A DNA stretch of 64,000 bases from Nectonema munidae (Eukaryota > Nematomorpha > Nectonematoida > Nectonematidae), in assembly GCA_030549495.1 (NCBI GenBank), contig JAUIRK010001030.1, forward strand, positions 62,001-126,000. The letters run 5' to 3'. The translations under genes were made by a program, and so were the position numbers. Of this stretch, positions 51,001-59,286 are shown piece by piece (the first letter of the stretch is position 1; every line of letters begins with the position of its first letter). Below the pieces are notes generated by a model. The model saw only the letters and a list, made by a program, of their open reading frames with translations. It did not search any database and was not told the origin of the DNA.

Positions 51001-54000
51001 AAAAGTTCAAATTTTTACCATGTTTATTGACTAAATGAAGAGTGCGAAATAGTACTGAAGAAAAATGAGAGCGATGGTTACATCAATGTATGTGAAGTTT
51101 GTTTTTTGCCGAGTATGATGGGTGTGTATGTGAAAATTATTTATAAAAAGATAACTAAAAGATCCTAATTTCAAAAAATTTTTGTAATAAAACATGCTTA
51201 AAGGTTTATTTGATTAAGGTTAGAGTTATTTCCACTGTTTTTCATCCGACAAAATTTGTGAAACTTTAAAACTAGATTATTCAGCCTTTTTAGAGTACCT
51301 GAAAACTTTGTTCTCCATATTAGGTTGCAATACAGTGGTACCTTGGTTTTCGACCACAATTCGTTCTTACAAAGTGTTCAAAAACCGATTTGGTTGAATA
51401 GCGAATCACTTATTCCCATAAGAATTAATGTAAAAGCAAATAATCCGTTCTCAAACACCAAATCAACTGTACCGTTCATGTATGTAAGAATTTGTACAAA
51501 CAAATTATGGTCAAAAATCAAAGTACAACTGTATTATTTCCATAATCTTTACTTCTAGGGGTACTCTCTTAGTTTTTCGCTTTCCTTTGTCACCGTCACT
51601 TATATTTTCTTTAGAAGACATAATTAGCACTGTGTCTAAATATGTCATAAAAATTTCATTTTATAAGCTCTTACCTACTAAGAGAAAAAGAAGGAAAACG
51701 CAAGTGACAAGTTTATTTGATTAAGGTTAGAGTTATTTCCACTGTTTTTCATCCGACAAAATTTGTGAAACTTTAAAACTAGATTATTCAGCCTTTTTAG
51801 AGTACCTGAAAACTTTGTTCTCCATATTAGGTTGCAATACAGTGGTACCTTGGTTTTCGACCACAATTCGTTCCTACAAAGTGTTCAAAAACCGATTTGG
51901 TTGAATAGCGAATCACTTATTCCCATAAGAATTAATATAAAAGCAAATAATCCGTTCTCAAACACCAAATTAACTGTACCGTTCATGTATGTAAGAATTT
52001 GTACAAACAAATTATGGTCAAAAATCAAAGTACAACTGTATTATTTCCATAATCTTTACTTCTAGGGGTACTCTCTTAGTTTTTCGCTTTCCTTTGTCAC
52101 CGTCACTTATATTTTCTTTAGAAGACATAATTAGCACTGTGTCTAAATAATATGTCATAAAAATTTCATTTTATAAGCTCTTACCTACTAAGAGAAAAAG
52201 AAGGAAAACGCAAGTGACAAGTGTAAATTATAAAAAAATGAACGTGTTTGGCTGGCTGAATACCGAATTCTGTTCGAAAACTGAAACTTTCTCTTAGAAA
52301 AAGCTATGTACCTTTGATTTATCGATGTTTAACCCTTATATTTTTTTTTGATATAAAGTATTTACCGATAAAGTTTTCATATTGTTCAGAAAAAAATAAT
52401 TATCACAGTTATCACTTTTATTTTTAAAATATAAATTCTATGATAAAAAAAGTAGATAAAACTATTTTAGCTCATTTTGTTTACGGCGCACCATTGATGA
52501 ATACAATTTGAAGTGTATGAAATAAAATCAAAATTATTATTTATATTTGGGTTGAAAACAAGAATTACATCATCAGCATATAGTATGATTTCTCCTGAGG
52601 CGTTAATACAACTTGTGATGTCATTGATAAATATAACAAATAGTAAGGGCCGAAGAATGGAACCATGTGGCACTCCTGTTTCAGTAAAATAAAAGTTGGA
52701 GCTTTGATTAGAGTAAAAATGATCATTTTTCCAAAGATGAAGATAGTTTTCAATAAGTTTAAATCTAAGGCCTCTTATTTCAATTTTGTATAATTTATAA
52801 AGTAATATTCTGTGATCAACCTTATCAAAACATTTTGTAAAATCTAAAAAGAAACAAAAAAATTAATTTTTCTAAGGTAATCAATCAGGCAATTTTTAAT
52901 GAAATTTTGAAAAATCAGATATCATTGGGATGGGTCTGTAAGAAGTATTACAGTCAAAATGTTTGTTAGCTTTCAATATAGGAACTATCTTCCCTTCTTT
53001 TGAAGAATAGATTTTTTTATGAATAGATAAGATCTGACCAATTATTGGCCAGCTAAAAGTTATCAATTTCAGACTAAAGCCGTCACAACTCACAAGCTAT
53101 TGATTTCTTATTTTTCAGAGAATCTATAGGAGCAAAAGAAGAACTATTAATGTTTTGAATATTAATAGTTGAAAAGGTTTTTATGAAACCATTAGCATCA
53201 AGATTTGTATTCCACTGATGAGTTTTTAATAATAGTATTTAGAGTCTGCAATATTGTTTTAGAATGTGTCAGATAGTTTTTACATATAATATTTTCTTAT
53301 CTCAATTCTAATTTTTGACTTATAAAGTTTCAATATAGATTTGTATTCTATTGTAACAAAAGCATCTTTACTAGTTTTACATTTTCTGTATTTAATTGTA
53401 ATACATATATATATATCGATATTTTACAAATAAATACATAGTATCTTGGTCAAGCTCCGTTGCGTATATAATGCCTCTGGAGCTTTCCCAAGCTCCTAAT
53501 ATATAAAATTTTCATATGTAATGTGAATTTATGCATTTCTATAAGCTTGTTTTATTTATTTTGTTTTCCATGTGACACTGACTTATTCTAGGGATTCAGA
53601 GGTTTCGATGGCAAAGAAGGAGTCTTCGGTAGAAAAGGGCGTAAAGGATTGGATGGAAGGAGAGGCGAAGATGGCAACCATGGAAGTGATGGAGATGCCG
53701 GTAAGTCAGGAACTCCGGGCCTCATCGGAAAGATCGGATACAAAGGAAGGGACGGAAAGACGGGAAAATATGGTGAGTTATTAAAATTTTGTTCTATTCT
53801 ACATAAATAGGTGAAATGACCAACTACTGGTAATAATTTGAGGTGAACTGACCAAACTGAAACCAAAACTGGGGCAAATAAAAATATTTCGACATCAGAA
53901 ATTTTTTTATTGCCTAATTTTTTTTAAATTGATAAAACAATTTTTCACATATATTTGTTTTTCCCACCTTTTAAAAATATATTGATATAATTTCAAATTG

Positions 54001-55976
54001 ACACCTCCGTTGGTATCTGTTACTAGTAATTAAAGTATTTCATTATAAGTACATTATAGATAAGCTCATAGCGTATGAATTTTAAAAGCGCTATGAAATT
54101 AAACATAAAGTTTACATTAAAATACCCTTACAAAATACCAATAATAATTGACGATTTCCAAAGCAAAAAAACAAAAAAGAATTTATTTAATCGATGAAGC
54201 ATCATTTAGTTGAACCCTTTTAAACTTTGATGAGATAAAATGACTCAAGTTCATCAATTAACTATTTTTTGAAAACGATAATGATAATAGTTGAAAAATA
54301 ATAATAGATGTAGACTTTATGGTTAAGGCGGGCAATTGAACTTCTTGGTGAAATTTACAGGGGTATAATTTACGGGTCAAGATTGAAACATACAATACTT
54401 AAATGTACTTTTATTGATAGGAATAAAAGGCATCAGAGGAAAACCTGGCTTACGAGGAAAACCTGGAAAGGCTGGCATCGCGGTCTCAAATGGTGGAAGA
54501 GGGATCCAAGGTAAAGATGGCAAAAAAGGTGAAAAGGGCTTGAAAGGGGATAAAGCAAGTTTGCACGGCAAAGCAGGCTTGAATGGAAGAATGGGGGAAT
54601 CTGGGTTCAAAGGTTCCAAAGTAACTTTAATATAGTATCCTTCTCAAAAGCTTAAAATTTAAAATTCAGTATTAAGATGGGCAATATTTAAAATGGTACT
54701 AGGACAAAATCCTCATGGACAAATGAATGATAATGTAAGCAAAAATTTACAGTAGTAATTTGATTGTTAAAAAAATAATATTAAAATACCAGTGCAGTCA
54801 TTTGCTTCTTAAATTTATTTATTTATTATGTAATTCAAAATATTAATGTAATAAAATACCGGCGGTTGTTTCTTTTACATTTGTTATTGCATATTTAGTT
54901 CTAGTTGGTTTAACTGAATACATTTTTTAAATTGTCGGTATCGCATCCAAGGGAAGAATAATCTTCCAAAACTAGACAGATAATAGGGATAGTCACAATC
55001 GGGAATCGAACCCAGACCATCTGGATCAAGACCATACGCTTCCACCACTAATGCCGTCTGCAGACAATTTATTTCATTTTCATGAAGGGATGACTTAAAT
55101 TTGTCACTGTGAATTTTGTCCTTATACCATTTAAACTAGGCAAGACAAAAGTTTTGAAGAATCAAACAATAAATTAAATTATCATAATGCAATATAGAAT
55201 TTATATCTTCTCATATTGTCTTATTCTCTCTTTTTGATTACTAATATCAACAGAATATCTTCACAAATATTGAAATTAGAAATTTGTTTCTAAATACGGA
55301 ATGCTAAACAATGCATTGCTTTATCTAACTAAATGTAATGAACATAAAACATAATTAGCATTAGAATCTCATAGCATGCGACTTTTTAAGGCACATTTTT
55401 AGTGTCGCATCATACAAGAGATACAAATTTCTACATTTGATATGGAAAGTAAATTTAAATTTACTGAAAAGTACAAGAAATGAAAATAACTTACGGTATA
55501 TAATTAAATATAGTGACGTATTTTGATAATTAGGGCTCCAAAGGTGAACGTGGCTTCAAAGGCACACACGCTAAAAAGGGCTACCGCGGAACAACTGGTA
55601 AGAGCGGAAAAGTTGGCTTCGAAGGACACAACGGCTACAAAGGAACAAAGGGGTATCGTGGAGTAGAAGGAAAGAGTGGAAGAAATGGAAGAGATGGAGG
55701 CACAGGAGATAAAGTATGCTTCTTAAATTGGAGTGCTGACAGGGTTGAAATATTCTTTACCAAGTCAATGCAAACTGTGTGGTGCAGGTGAAAAGAACTG
55801 ATAGTTATGCAATAGTCAAAACACTAGCTTACCATTCTTATACTGGGGTGAAGGTTTTCTCAGAAAAGGAATACCTTGAAGAGTTATTAATTCCACGTTT
55901 CAAACACTTTAGCCGTTTAAGAAAACACTATAAGTTTATATGCTGTAGGAAGGTATGTAACAATTTTCACGAATAA
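32944..55976 (+). CDS. Secreted collagen-like protein, proline-poor (ten exons)
   Basis: Exons: 32944-33052 (end less certain), 34901-35070, 38792-38917, 41434-41559, 41616-41741, 46703-46828, 53592-53772, 54421-54620, 55534-55713, 55788-55976. All phases agree; the sum is 1533 nt, 510 residues. Order: signal peptide MAHFLSILIFLYFDVACS; a short head; a Cys pair (PQCSSICLDG); about 412 residues of Gly-X-Y; a 62-residue basic tail with FICCRKVC. Collagen triplets form extracellular triple helices. My hand count is about 12 Pro and 68 Lys, with no Gly-Pro-Pro. Six imperfections break the triplet register (for example GNNAISPYG, GDKASLHG). I do not recognise a named collagen type. The large introns carry most of the transposons in this half of the window. 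Confidence 0.8.
33053..34900 (+). other. Collagen-like intron 1
   Basis: AT-rich, no transposon or gene recognised. The acceptor at its end is ATCAATTTTTAG. Confidence 0.5.
34901..35070 (+). CDS. Collagen-like exon 2
   Basis: Encodes (G)PQCSSICLDGERGQIGEK, then GERGKDGVPG, an interruption NNAISPY, then GRIGRKGKMGVKGKMGKDGL and K. Two Cys near the start could link chains. It ends in phase 0 before GTATTT. Confidence 0.85.
35320..35470 (+). mobile_element. tRNA-derived SINE (family 2), copy 1
   Basis: B box GGGTTCGAACCC near 35372-35383, followed by the shared body CTTTCCTCATAGTTCGATAC, TGCAATTCTGCCTTCTCGAT and GAAAACACCCACGGTACC. Related copies lie at 41980-42105, 45721-45870 and 56109-56260. 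Confidence 0.75.
35900..37215 (-). mobile_element. pogo/Tigger-like DNA transposon, decayed, minus strand
   Basis: Minus-strand pieces in order: MLAGARFTKFFK and GWGNTSADTNEAAKYS (about 36960-37090); a stretch reading PE.VFNIDETGLY near 36910-36940 with the first catalytic Asp region; NEAHPTGFKAQKNRIILILC and NNNENALPVFWMHNKKA (36675-36884); a second stretch around LPLLLMLVPIM (36452-36715, broken frame); MDQGVICAFKALQFRN near 36500; and a C-terminal part EYWKKFTIANCLTIVCESLK near 36370-36430. This matches the DDE region of the jerky/Tigger family. Frame changes and stops make it inactive. Terminal repeats not identified. Confidence 0.75.
38792..38917 (+). CDS. Collagen-like exon 3 (126 bp)
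   Basis: Fourteen perfect Gly-X-Y triplets beginning GKIGESGKIGKSGTKGFPGL and ending VGLKGKQ, phase 0 at both ends (TTTTTGTCAG / GTAAAT). One proline, nine lysines. Confidence 0.9.
39965..40810 (-). mobile_element. hAT transposon (ZBED5/GTF2IRD-like), internally deleted
   Basis: The minus-strand frame 40174-40632 encodes the hAT dimerisation end: FWAKLKTVYPILSKRAMIFL, then TYRCETGFCAMMNNARNKLA and SITQCFEKLLPDKQYQPS. As I recall it, the ZBED5-type consensus here is TTYLCESGFS. CAGTGGTTCTTAACCTTTAG at 39965 is a hAT terminus; the other side has GGGGTCACGACCCCC near 40784-40798, the typical inner terminal sequence, but no outer end. The N-terminal two thirds of the transposase are missing. Confidence 0.75.
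41434..41559 (+). CDS. Collagen-like exon 4 (126 bp)
   Basis: Begins GLNSKSGKDGAKGIRGSRGK (one Gly replaced by Ser at the second triplet) and ends RGVIGNK. Phase 0 at both ends; donor GTAAGA is strong. Confidence 0.9.
41616..41741 (+). CDS. Collagen-like exon 5 (126 bp)
   Basis: Only 56 bp downstream of exon 4. Fourteen perfect triplets with a repeated GKHG motif (HGKHGS) and one proline (GLPGRIGKK). Donor GTGAGA. The acceptor GGATAAAG lacks a good pyrimidine tract, but frame and triplet register demand it. Confidence 0.87.
41980..42105 (+). mobile_element. tRNA-derived SINE (family 2), decayed copy
   Basis: TGGTTTGAATTCAGCATCAA near 42006 and CACATAGTCGACATAAGCGA then TGCAATTGTGTCTT align with the family-2 body. 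Much more diverged than the other three copies. Confidence 0.5.
42500..43260 (-). mobile_element. hAT (ZBED5-like) remnant, minus strand
   Basis: The frame 42811-43017 includes VAKVKAILDSYQIAHLIAKA and GKPHTIRQFCKEI, resembling the ASYxVAxLIAKxGKPHTIGE block near the N-terminus of ZBED5-type hAT transposases. Flanking sequence has only broken pieces (a stretch with FIDLLIFNPPEVDINIQESF near 42620-42690). Limits are approximate. Confidence 0.55.
44533..45195 (-). mobile_element. MULE-type transposase C-terminal region with an intron
   Basis: Minus strand, two pieces. The first (to about 44937) ends SLWNVQNRKIRTNNNHCEGW plus HN, like the TNNHVEGWH block of MULE-type transposases. GTAAAT follows. 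The second starts after TTTTTTAG near 44877 with LRSAIPVANPSIWDILDFFK, like the HPSIWxFLxxLKKE block, and ends at 44533. The split Gly codon is restored across the join, so this is likely a real intron of about 60 bp. Upstream, MSMAIAFLPLHQVLFFLF resembles the AFVP block. The N-terminal half is absent or unrecognisable. Confidence 0.65.
45430..45600 (+). mobile_element. Possible tRNA-derived SINE (third type)
   Basis: CTACGGTAGTTGGTTGATGC looks like an A-box region and CAGTTCAAGCCT like a B box 50 bp further on, followed by a tRNA-unrelated AT-rich part. No poly-A or target-site duplication is clear. Confidence 0.35.
45721..45870 (+). mobile_element. tRNA-derived SINE (family 2), copy 2
   Basis: AGGTCTTAGGTTCGATCTCG (B box) then TCTCAGAATTCGATAAAACG and GATGAAAACACCACACGTTA align with the copy at 35320. 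Confidence 0.7.
46703..46828 (+). CDS. Collagen-like exon 6 (126 bp)
   Basis: Begins GSNGRNAPNGKMGKDGVDGK (one Gly replaced by Ala in the third triplet) and ends GLPGTIGNH. Phase 0 at both ends; donor GTAGGT. Fourth exon of exactly 14 triplets. Confidence 0.88.
47056..50181 (-). mobile_element. hAT transposon (KIAA1586/ZNF862-like), near full length, decayed
   Basis: Transposase on the minus strand: NSYFIAKEDLSF, LQKLNGLEMGSLLYSDHACK and FSIIVDESTT (49019-49270); NNTTADAISQTLFDSFVPAL, LLAIGSDGASVMIGQKGALI (second catalytic Asp) and YFHCVAHRLELTVHGATKIV (48444-48980); broken middle pieces (47682-48157); and the dimerisation tail INGPPISGVDLTKYVHTWLK (47467-47652). Several frame changes and stops. 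Ends: CAGGGTGCGAAGTAGAAAAT at 47056 and, inverted, CAGGGTCGTAGCTAGAGAAT ending at 50181, giving a 3.1-kb element. The flanking 8-mers agree only partly. Confidence 0.82.
50182..51203. other. Intron sequence, nothing recognised
   Basis: AT-rich. A 73-codon frame at 50222-50443 has no motif. Confidence 0.5.
51204..51710. repeat. 507-bp tandem duplication, unit 1
   Basis: Unit 2 follows immediately at 51711-52220 and is nearly identical, with a handful of substitutions and one 3-bp insertion. Each unit contains one mariner-type MITE. Confidence 0.95.
51331..51533. mobile_element. mariner-type MITE, copy in unit 1
   Basis: TACAGTGGTACCTTGG at the left and, inverted, TACAGTTGTACTTTGA at the right, beginning with the TA target. 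About 200 bp. Confidence 0.6.
51711..52220. repeat. 507-bp tandem duplication, unit 2
   Basis: Starts exactly where unit 1 ends (both begin GTTTATTTGATTAAGG). The very low divergence implies a recent event or an assembly artefact. Confidence 0.95.
51838..52040. mobile_element. mariner-type MITE, copy in unit 2
   Basis: Same termini as the copy in unit 1; it was duplicated with the unit, not inserted independently. Confidence 0.6.
52450..53130 (-). mobile_element. LINE reverse transcriptase fragment (Jockey/CR1-like), minus strand
   Basis: Minus-strand pieces in order: [20 protein letters not shown] then PIPMISDFSK (52896-53093), like VPIxKxGxxxxxxNYRPISLLS; a broken stretch with DFTKCFDKVDHRILLYKLYK near 52800-52860; HMVPFFGPYYLLYLSMT and, in another frame, HGSILRPLLFVIFINDITSC; and ILYADDVILVFNPN with the YADD catalytic motif (52467-52673). 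The 5' endonuclease and the 3' tail are absent. Frame changes are present. Confidence 0.78.
53592..53772 (+). CDS. Collagen-like exon 7
   Basis: Begins GFRGFDGKEGVFGRKGRKGL. Twenty perfect triplets plus one base, ending at donor GTGAGT (phase 1). A strong internal GTAAGT after ...DGDA (53700) is a possible alternative donor: it would also end in phase 1 and shorten the helix by 24 residues. Confidence 0.87.
54421..54620 (+). CDS. Collagen-like exon 8
   Basis: Two bases complete the split Gly, then IKGIRGKPGLRGKPGKAGIA. Two interruptions: GIAVSNG (Gly to Val) and GDKASLHG (extra residue). Lysine-rich (13). Ends GFKGSK, phase 0, donor GTAACT. Confidence 0.87.
54945..55065 (-). mobile_element. 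tRNA-derived SINE or tRNA pseudogene, minus strand
   Basis: Read on the minus strand: GGCATTAGTGGTGGAAGCG as an A-box region, then GGTCTGGGTTCGATTCCCG as a B box (complement of 55001-55013). The would-be acceptor ends do not pair, so it is not a working tRNA. Confidence 0.6.
55534..55713 (+). CDS. Collagen-like exon 9 (180 bp)
   Basis: Exactly 20 triplets, beginning GSKGERGFKGTHAKKGYRGT (one Gly replaced by Ala) and ending GGTGDK; Tyr-rich for collagen (GYR, GYK, GYR) and with no proline at all. Phase 0 at both ends; donor GTATGC. Confidence 0.88.
55788..55976 (+). CDS. Collagen-like terminal exon (basic, Cys-containing tail)
   Basis: The acceptor is GTGGTGCAG. It encodes VKRTDSYAIVKTLAYHSYTG, VKVFSEKEYLEELLIPRFKH and a basic end with FICCRKVCNNFHE, then TAA. 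Charged, no glycine repeat. A good donor (GTATGT after 55952) leaves open that the gene continues into exons I did not find. I do not recognise this domain. Confidence 0.65.
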   Translation: MKRTDSYAIVKTLAYHSYTGVKVFSEKEYLEELLIPRFKHFSRLRKHYKFICCRKVCNNFHE

Positions 55977-56020
55977 TTTTGACGGAAGCCCGTGATCCGA
56001 AAAAGGTTAAATTTACTCCC

Positions 56021-56105
56021 AGGGGCGGTGCTAGGAATTGCGGGGCCCACTTAGAAATCTAATAGGGGGACACCGACTCTACATAACCTTTACTAACATA
56101 AAGAT
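56021..56105 (+). mobile_element. hAT-type terminal fragment
   Basis: CAGGGGCGGTGCTAGGAATT then GCGGGGCCCACTTAG is typical of hAT ends. No partner end seen; a SINE lies directly after it. Confidence 0.45.
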
Positions 56106-56108
56106 TTA

Positions 56109-56260
56109 GGGGCGTGAGTATGGTTGGTCAGAGTCTGGATTCGATAACTCAAGGTCTTGGGTTCGATCCTACATCAAGCTTGCTTTCCTCATAGTTCGAT
56201 ACAAGCGGCGCAATTGCGCCTTTTAGATGAAAACACCTTACGGTACCATTACCATTACAT
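56109..56260 (+). mobile_element. tRNA-derived SINE (family 2), copy 3
   Basis: GGGGCGTGAGTATGGTTGGT, B box GGGTTCGATCC, then CTTTCCTCATAGTTCGATAC and GATGAAAACACC. Best-preserved 5' end of the four copies. The tail is (CATTAC)-like rather than poly-A. Confidence 0.75.
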
Positions 56261-56945
56261 ACATAATAAAATTTATGTGTTTATATTTCATATAAAAAAC
56301 ACATACAAACCAAAAAAAATAGTCATTTATGCTTGGTATAAAAAATTTACTCCTATTATTTTTATAAGAATATTACATTTTTTTACTTATATTTCAATTT
56401 AATTTTTTGAGATATAATTCTAATTTTTAAAATCCTCTTTCAAAAATGTTCTAAGACCTCAAGTAATAAAAAACTAAATTTTAGAACATACATTTTTAGA
56501 TTTTGTTTGGCTCTCTGTAAATATTAACAATTTCATGTGATTTTAAAATTTTAGAGATTAAATTTCCTTTTTGAAATTTGAAGCTGTAGAAAACTTAAAT
56601 GTTTAAAAAAAGTTGCAAAGTGAAAAAATTCGCCATGCTAGGGAGGTGACATAACGATAATTTACTAAATTCACCATGCATAATAGAAAGATTATCTCAC
56701 TTTTCATTTTACGTTTTAAGTAATATTTTGTACCTCATATAATACAGAAAAAGGTCCACAAAATAGTCGCGGTAGCACAATAATTTTTCATAAATAGCTG
56801 CTCAATTCTGTTAAAAAATTGAGAGGGATACAAATTCACATATTCAAATATACTCTGAGGCTTGACAAGTTCAAAATTAAACGTTCGCAATTAATTTTTA
56901 ACGTGTTTATTTCTATCCTCTATCTATATTATAATACTCTAGCGC

Positions 56946-57013
56946 AGGGATGTGCAATGCACCCTTTTTTCGGATGGGCCAATTTTAAATACCGTTATTG
57001 GGCCGCTGGATCT
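56946..57013 (+). mobile_element. hAT-type terminal fragment
   Basis: CAGGGATGTGCAATGCACCC ... GGGCCAATTTTAAATACCG ... GGGCCGCTGGAT is the pattern of hAT ends whose consensus reads CAGGGATGTxGGGCC. Isolated. Confidence 0.45.
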
Positions 57014-58645
57014 TAATTTTTGAAAAGTTTAAAACCAAAAATGAATAAGAAAAGTACGTTACTGTTTTATATTCTAAGAATGTTAAGCTGCGAAGCACTT
57101 AATCTGCTTCTTTGAGAATTTTTGATATTTTGCAAAGAAGAAAATAATACAGAGCAAATTTTTATTAAAACAGAGTCGCAAATCTTTGGATTTTTTTGGA
57201 GGCTGTATTTTTTAATGATTTTAACTCAAATTTTTTTTTCTTTTATTTAAGTTATATACAAAAATATTTCCAAAAATGACTTCAAAAATGAAATAGATGT
57301 CATGGTGAGGGCATTAATGCCACGAAAGCGAAGGAGAAAATAAAAAATTAAGAACAAAACTACTTTAGAAGGGATGCAGCATTTCACACTCCTGGAAGGA
57401 GATTAAGGGGCCGATCGCTTTGTCTCATTTCAAATGCATCCCCACTTAGTCATCTACCAAAAATTTTTGTTCTACGTAAATATGCCATTTGAATTTTCTC
57501 GTTTATAATGTTGTACATTTAAAAATTATTATTAATTTGTAAATATTTAGTTTAGTAAACTATTATATCAATATTGTGTGACATAATAATATGAATATAA
57601 TGGAAAAACAATCAAAACATGTCGAAAGCGATTTACAAATAGCGATTTTCTTTACATTTCTCAGTTTTCCAAATTACACATATATACCTATTTTCAAGTA
57701 TGCTGAATTCAATGATGATATTTATTTTCTTTGAAAATGGATTAAAGCCTGACAATAAGCGATTTAATGGCTATTTTCCTCAAATACCTTAGTTTTCTAA
57801 ATAAATAGATGTTTACACAATATATACCAGTATGTTGAACTCAGTGGTGATGCTTATTTTGTTTAAAATGAATTAAAAGCTGTCAAAAAGTCATTCAAAA
57901 ACCCCTTTAAGTAATCAGAATTTAATGATTATATTTTATTGTGTGGAAATACATCAAACCTGTCAAAAAAGATTTTAAACTGAGAATAAATTAATGAAAT
58001 AATTTATTTTAAATAAATCATAAAAACTTTAAAGTTCAAAAAAATTTCGAAAAAATTTATTGTATATTATGAAAAAAATACTTTACACATAATTTATTTT
58101 ACGATATAATTTTTCGTCCTATTTCCTAAATATAAGCACGTGTTTTATAATAGAAAGTGAAAAATTTTGCTTTATCCCAACAAGAAAATAACTTTTAGAA
58201 TGACGAATTATAAGTCCCTTATTTCTGCAATAATAGCAGAATCTTGTATTTCGAGAGTTAATTATACAAACAGTCATTTTTAGACTAAAGTGTTTTACTT
58301 GAAAATCAAACTGTAAAAAAACTTACAGTCTGCTATGTTAAAAACAACAATGCATACAATTTAGATAAAAGCTCGATTCCCAGTTTTAAGGGATTTGCCT
58401 GCCTTCGGTTTAAATCATGATTTATACTAAAAATAATCATAGAATTCACCCTTGATGTATCTATAAGTTAACTAAATGCAGTAATTGTCCTTTTCTAGTC
58501 CTTCGTAATGTTGAATAACTTTTAATTTTTTGATCAACTATATTGGTATCCCCTTTTGAAAAATCATATTGTTTAAAGGCTATACCAAAGTTTTTGTTAT
58601 ACGTACATACTTATGTCTATGTGTCACGTTATATATCCCTATTTA
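57014..58645. other. AT-rich intergenic stretch, no gene recognised
   Basis: Nothing recognised. Short frames lack motifs. Confidence 0.5.
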
Positions 58646-58649
58646 ATTG

Positions 58650-59286
58650 TCTCGCCATACGTCGCAGCATATCTTTTTATTGTCGCTTGGTATTCCCCTA
58701 TATCTCTTTCATCTATTTTAGTGTCGCGACTGTCGCTTTATATTTTTCTATTTTATTTGAGTCGCGATACGTCGCAGCATATCTTTTTGTTGTTGCTTGG
58801 TATTTCCCAATATCCCATTCATCTATTTTAGTGTCGCGACTGTCGCTTTATATTTTCCTATTTTATTTGTGTCGCCATACGTCGCAACATATCTTTTTAT
58901 TGTCGCTTGGTATTTCCCTATATCCCTTTCATCTATTTTAGTTTCGCGACTGTCGCTTTATATTTTCCTATTTTATTTGTGTCGCCATACGTCGCAGCAT
59001 ATCTTTTTATTGTCGCTTGATATTTCCCTATATCCCTTTCATCTATTTTAGTGTCGCGACTGTCGCTTTATATTTTCCTATTTTAATTATGTCGCCATAC
59101 GCCGCAGCATATCTTTTTATTGTCGCTTGGTATTTCCCAATATCCCATTCATCTATTTTAGTGTCGCGACTGTCGCTTTATATTTTCCTATTTTATTTGA
59201 GTCGCCATACGTCGCAGCATATCTTTTTATTGTCGTTTGGTATTTCCCTATATCCTATTCATCTATTTTAGTATCGCGACTGTCGC
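58650..59286. repeat. 110-bp tandem array, about 5.8 units
   Basis: GTGTCGCGACTGTCGCTTTA (or a one-base variant) recurs at 58721, 58831, 58941, 59051, 59161 and 59271, spacing exactly 110 bp. Each unit also carries CGCCATACGTCGCAGCATAT. The overlapping open frames in it arise because 110 is not a multiple of three; I do not consider them genes. Confidence 0.95.

Noticed and set aside
51325-52065. Two matching 77-codon frames as a duplicated small gene
   Set aside because: They lie within the mariner-type MITE and its duplicate; composition and termini fit a transposon, not a gene.
41430-54635. Proline-rich minus-strand frames (for example 53588-53866 and 54377-54619)
   Set aside because: They are the reverse complements of Gly-X-Y exons; glycine codons read backwards give proline codons.
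54990-55065. A working tRNA gene on the minus strand
   Set aside because: A and B boxes are visible, but the acceptor arms do not pair, so I list it as a SINE or pseudogene.
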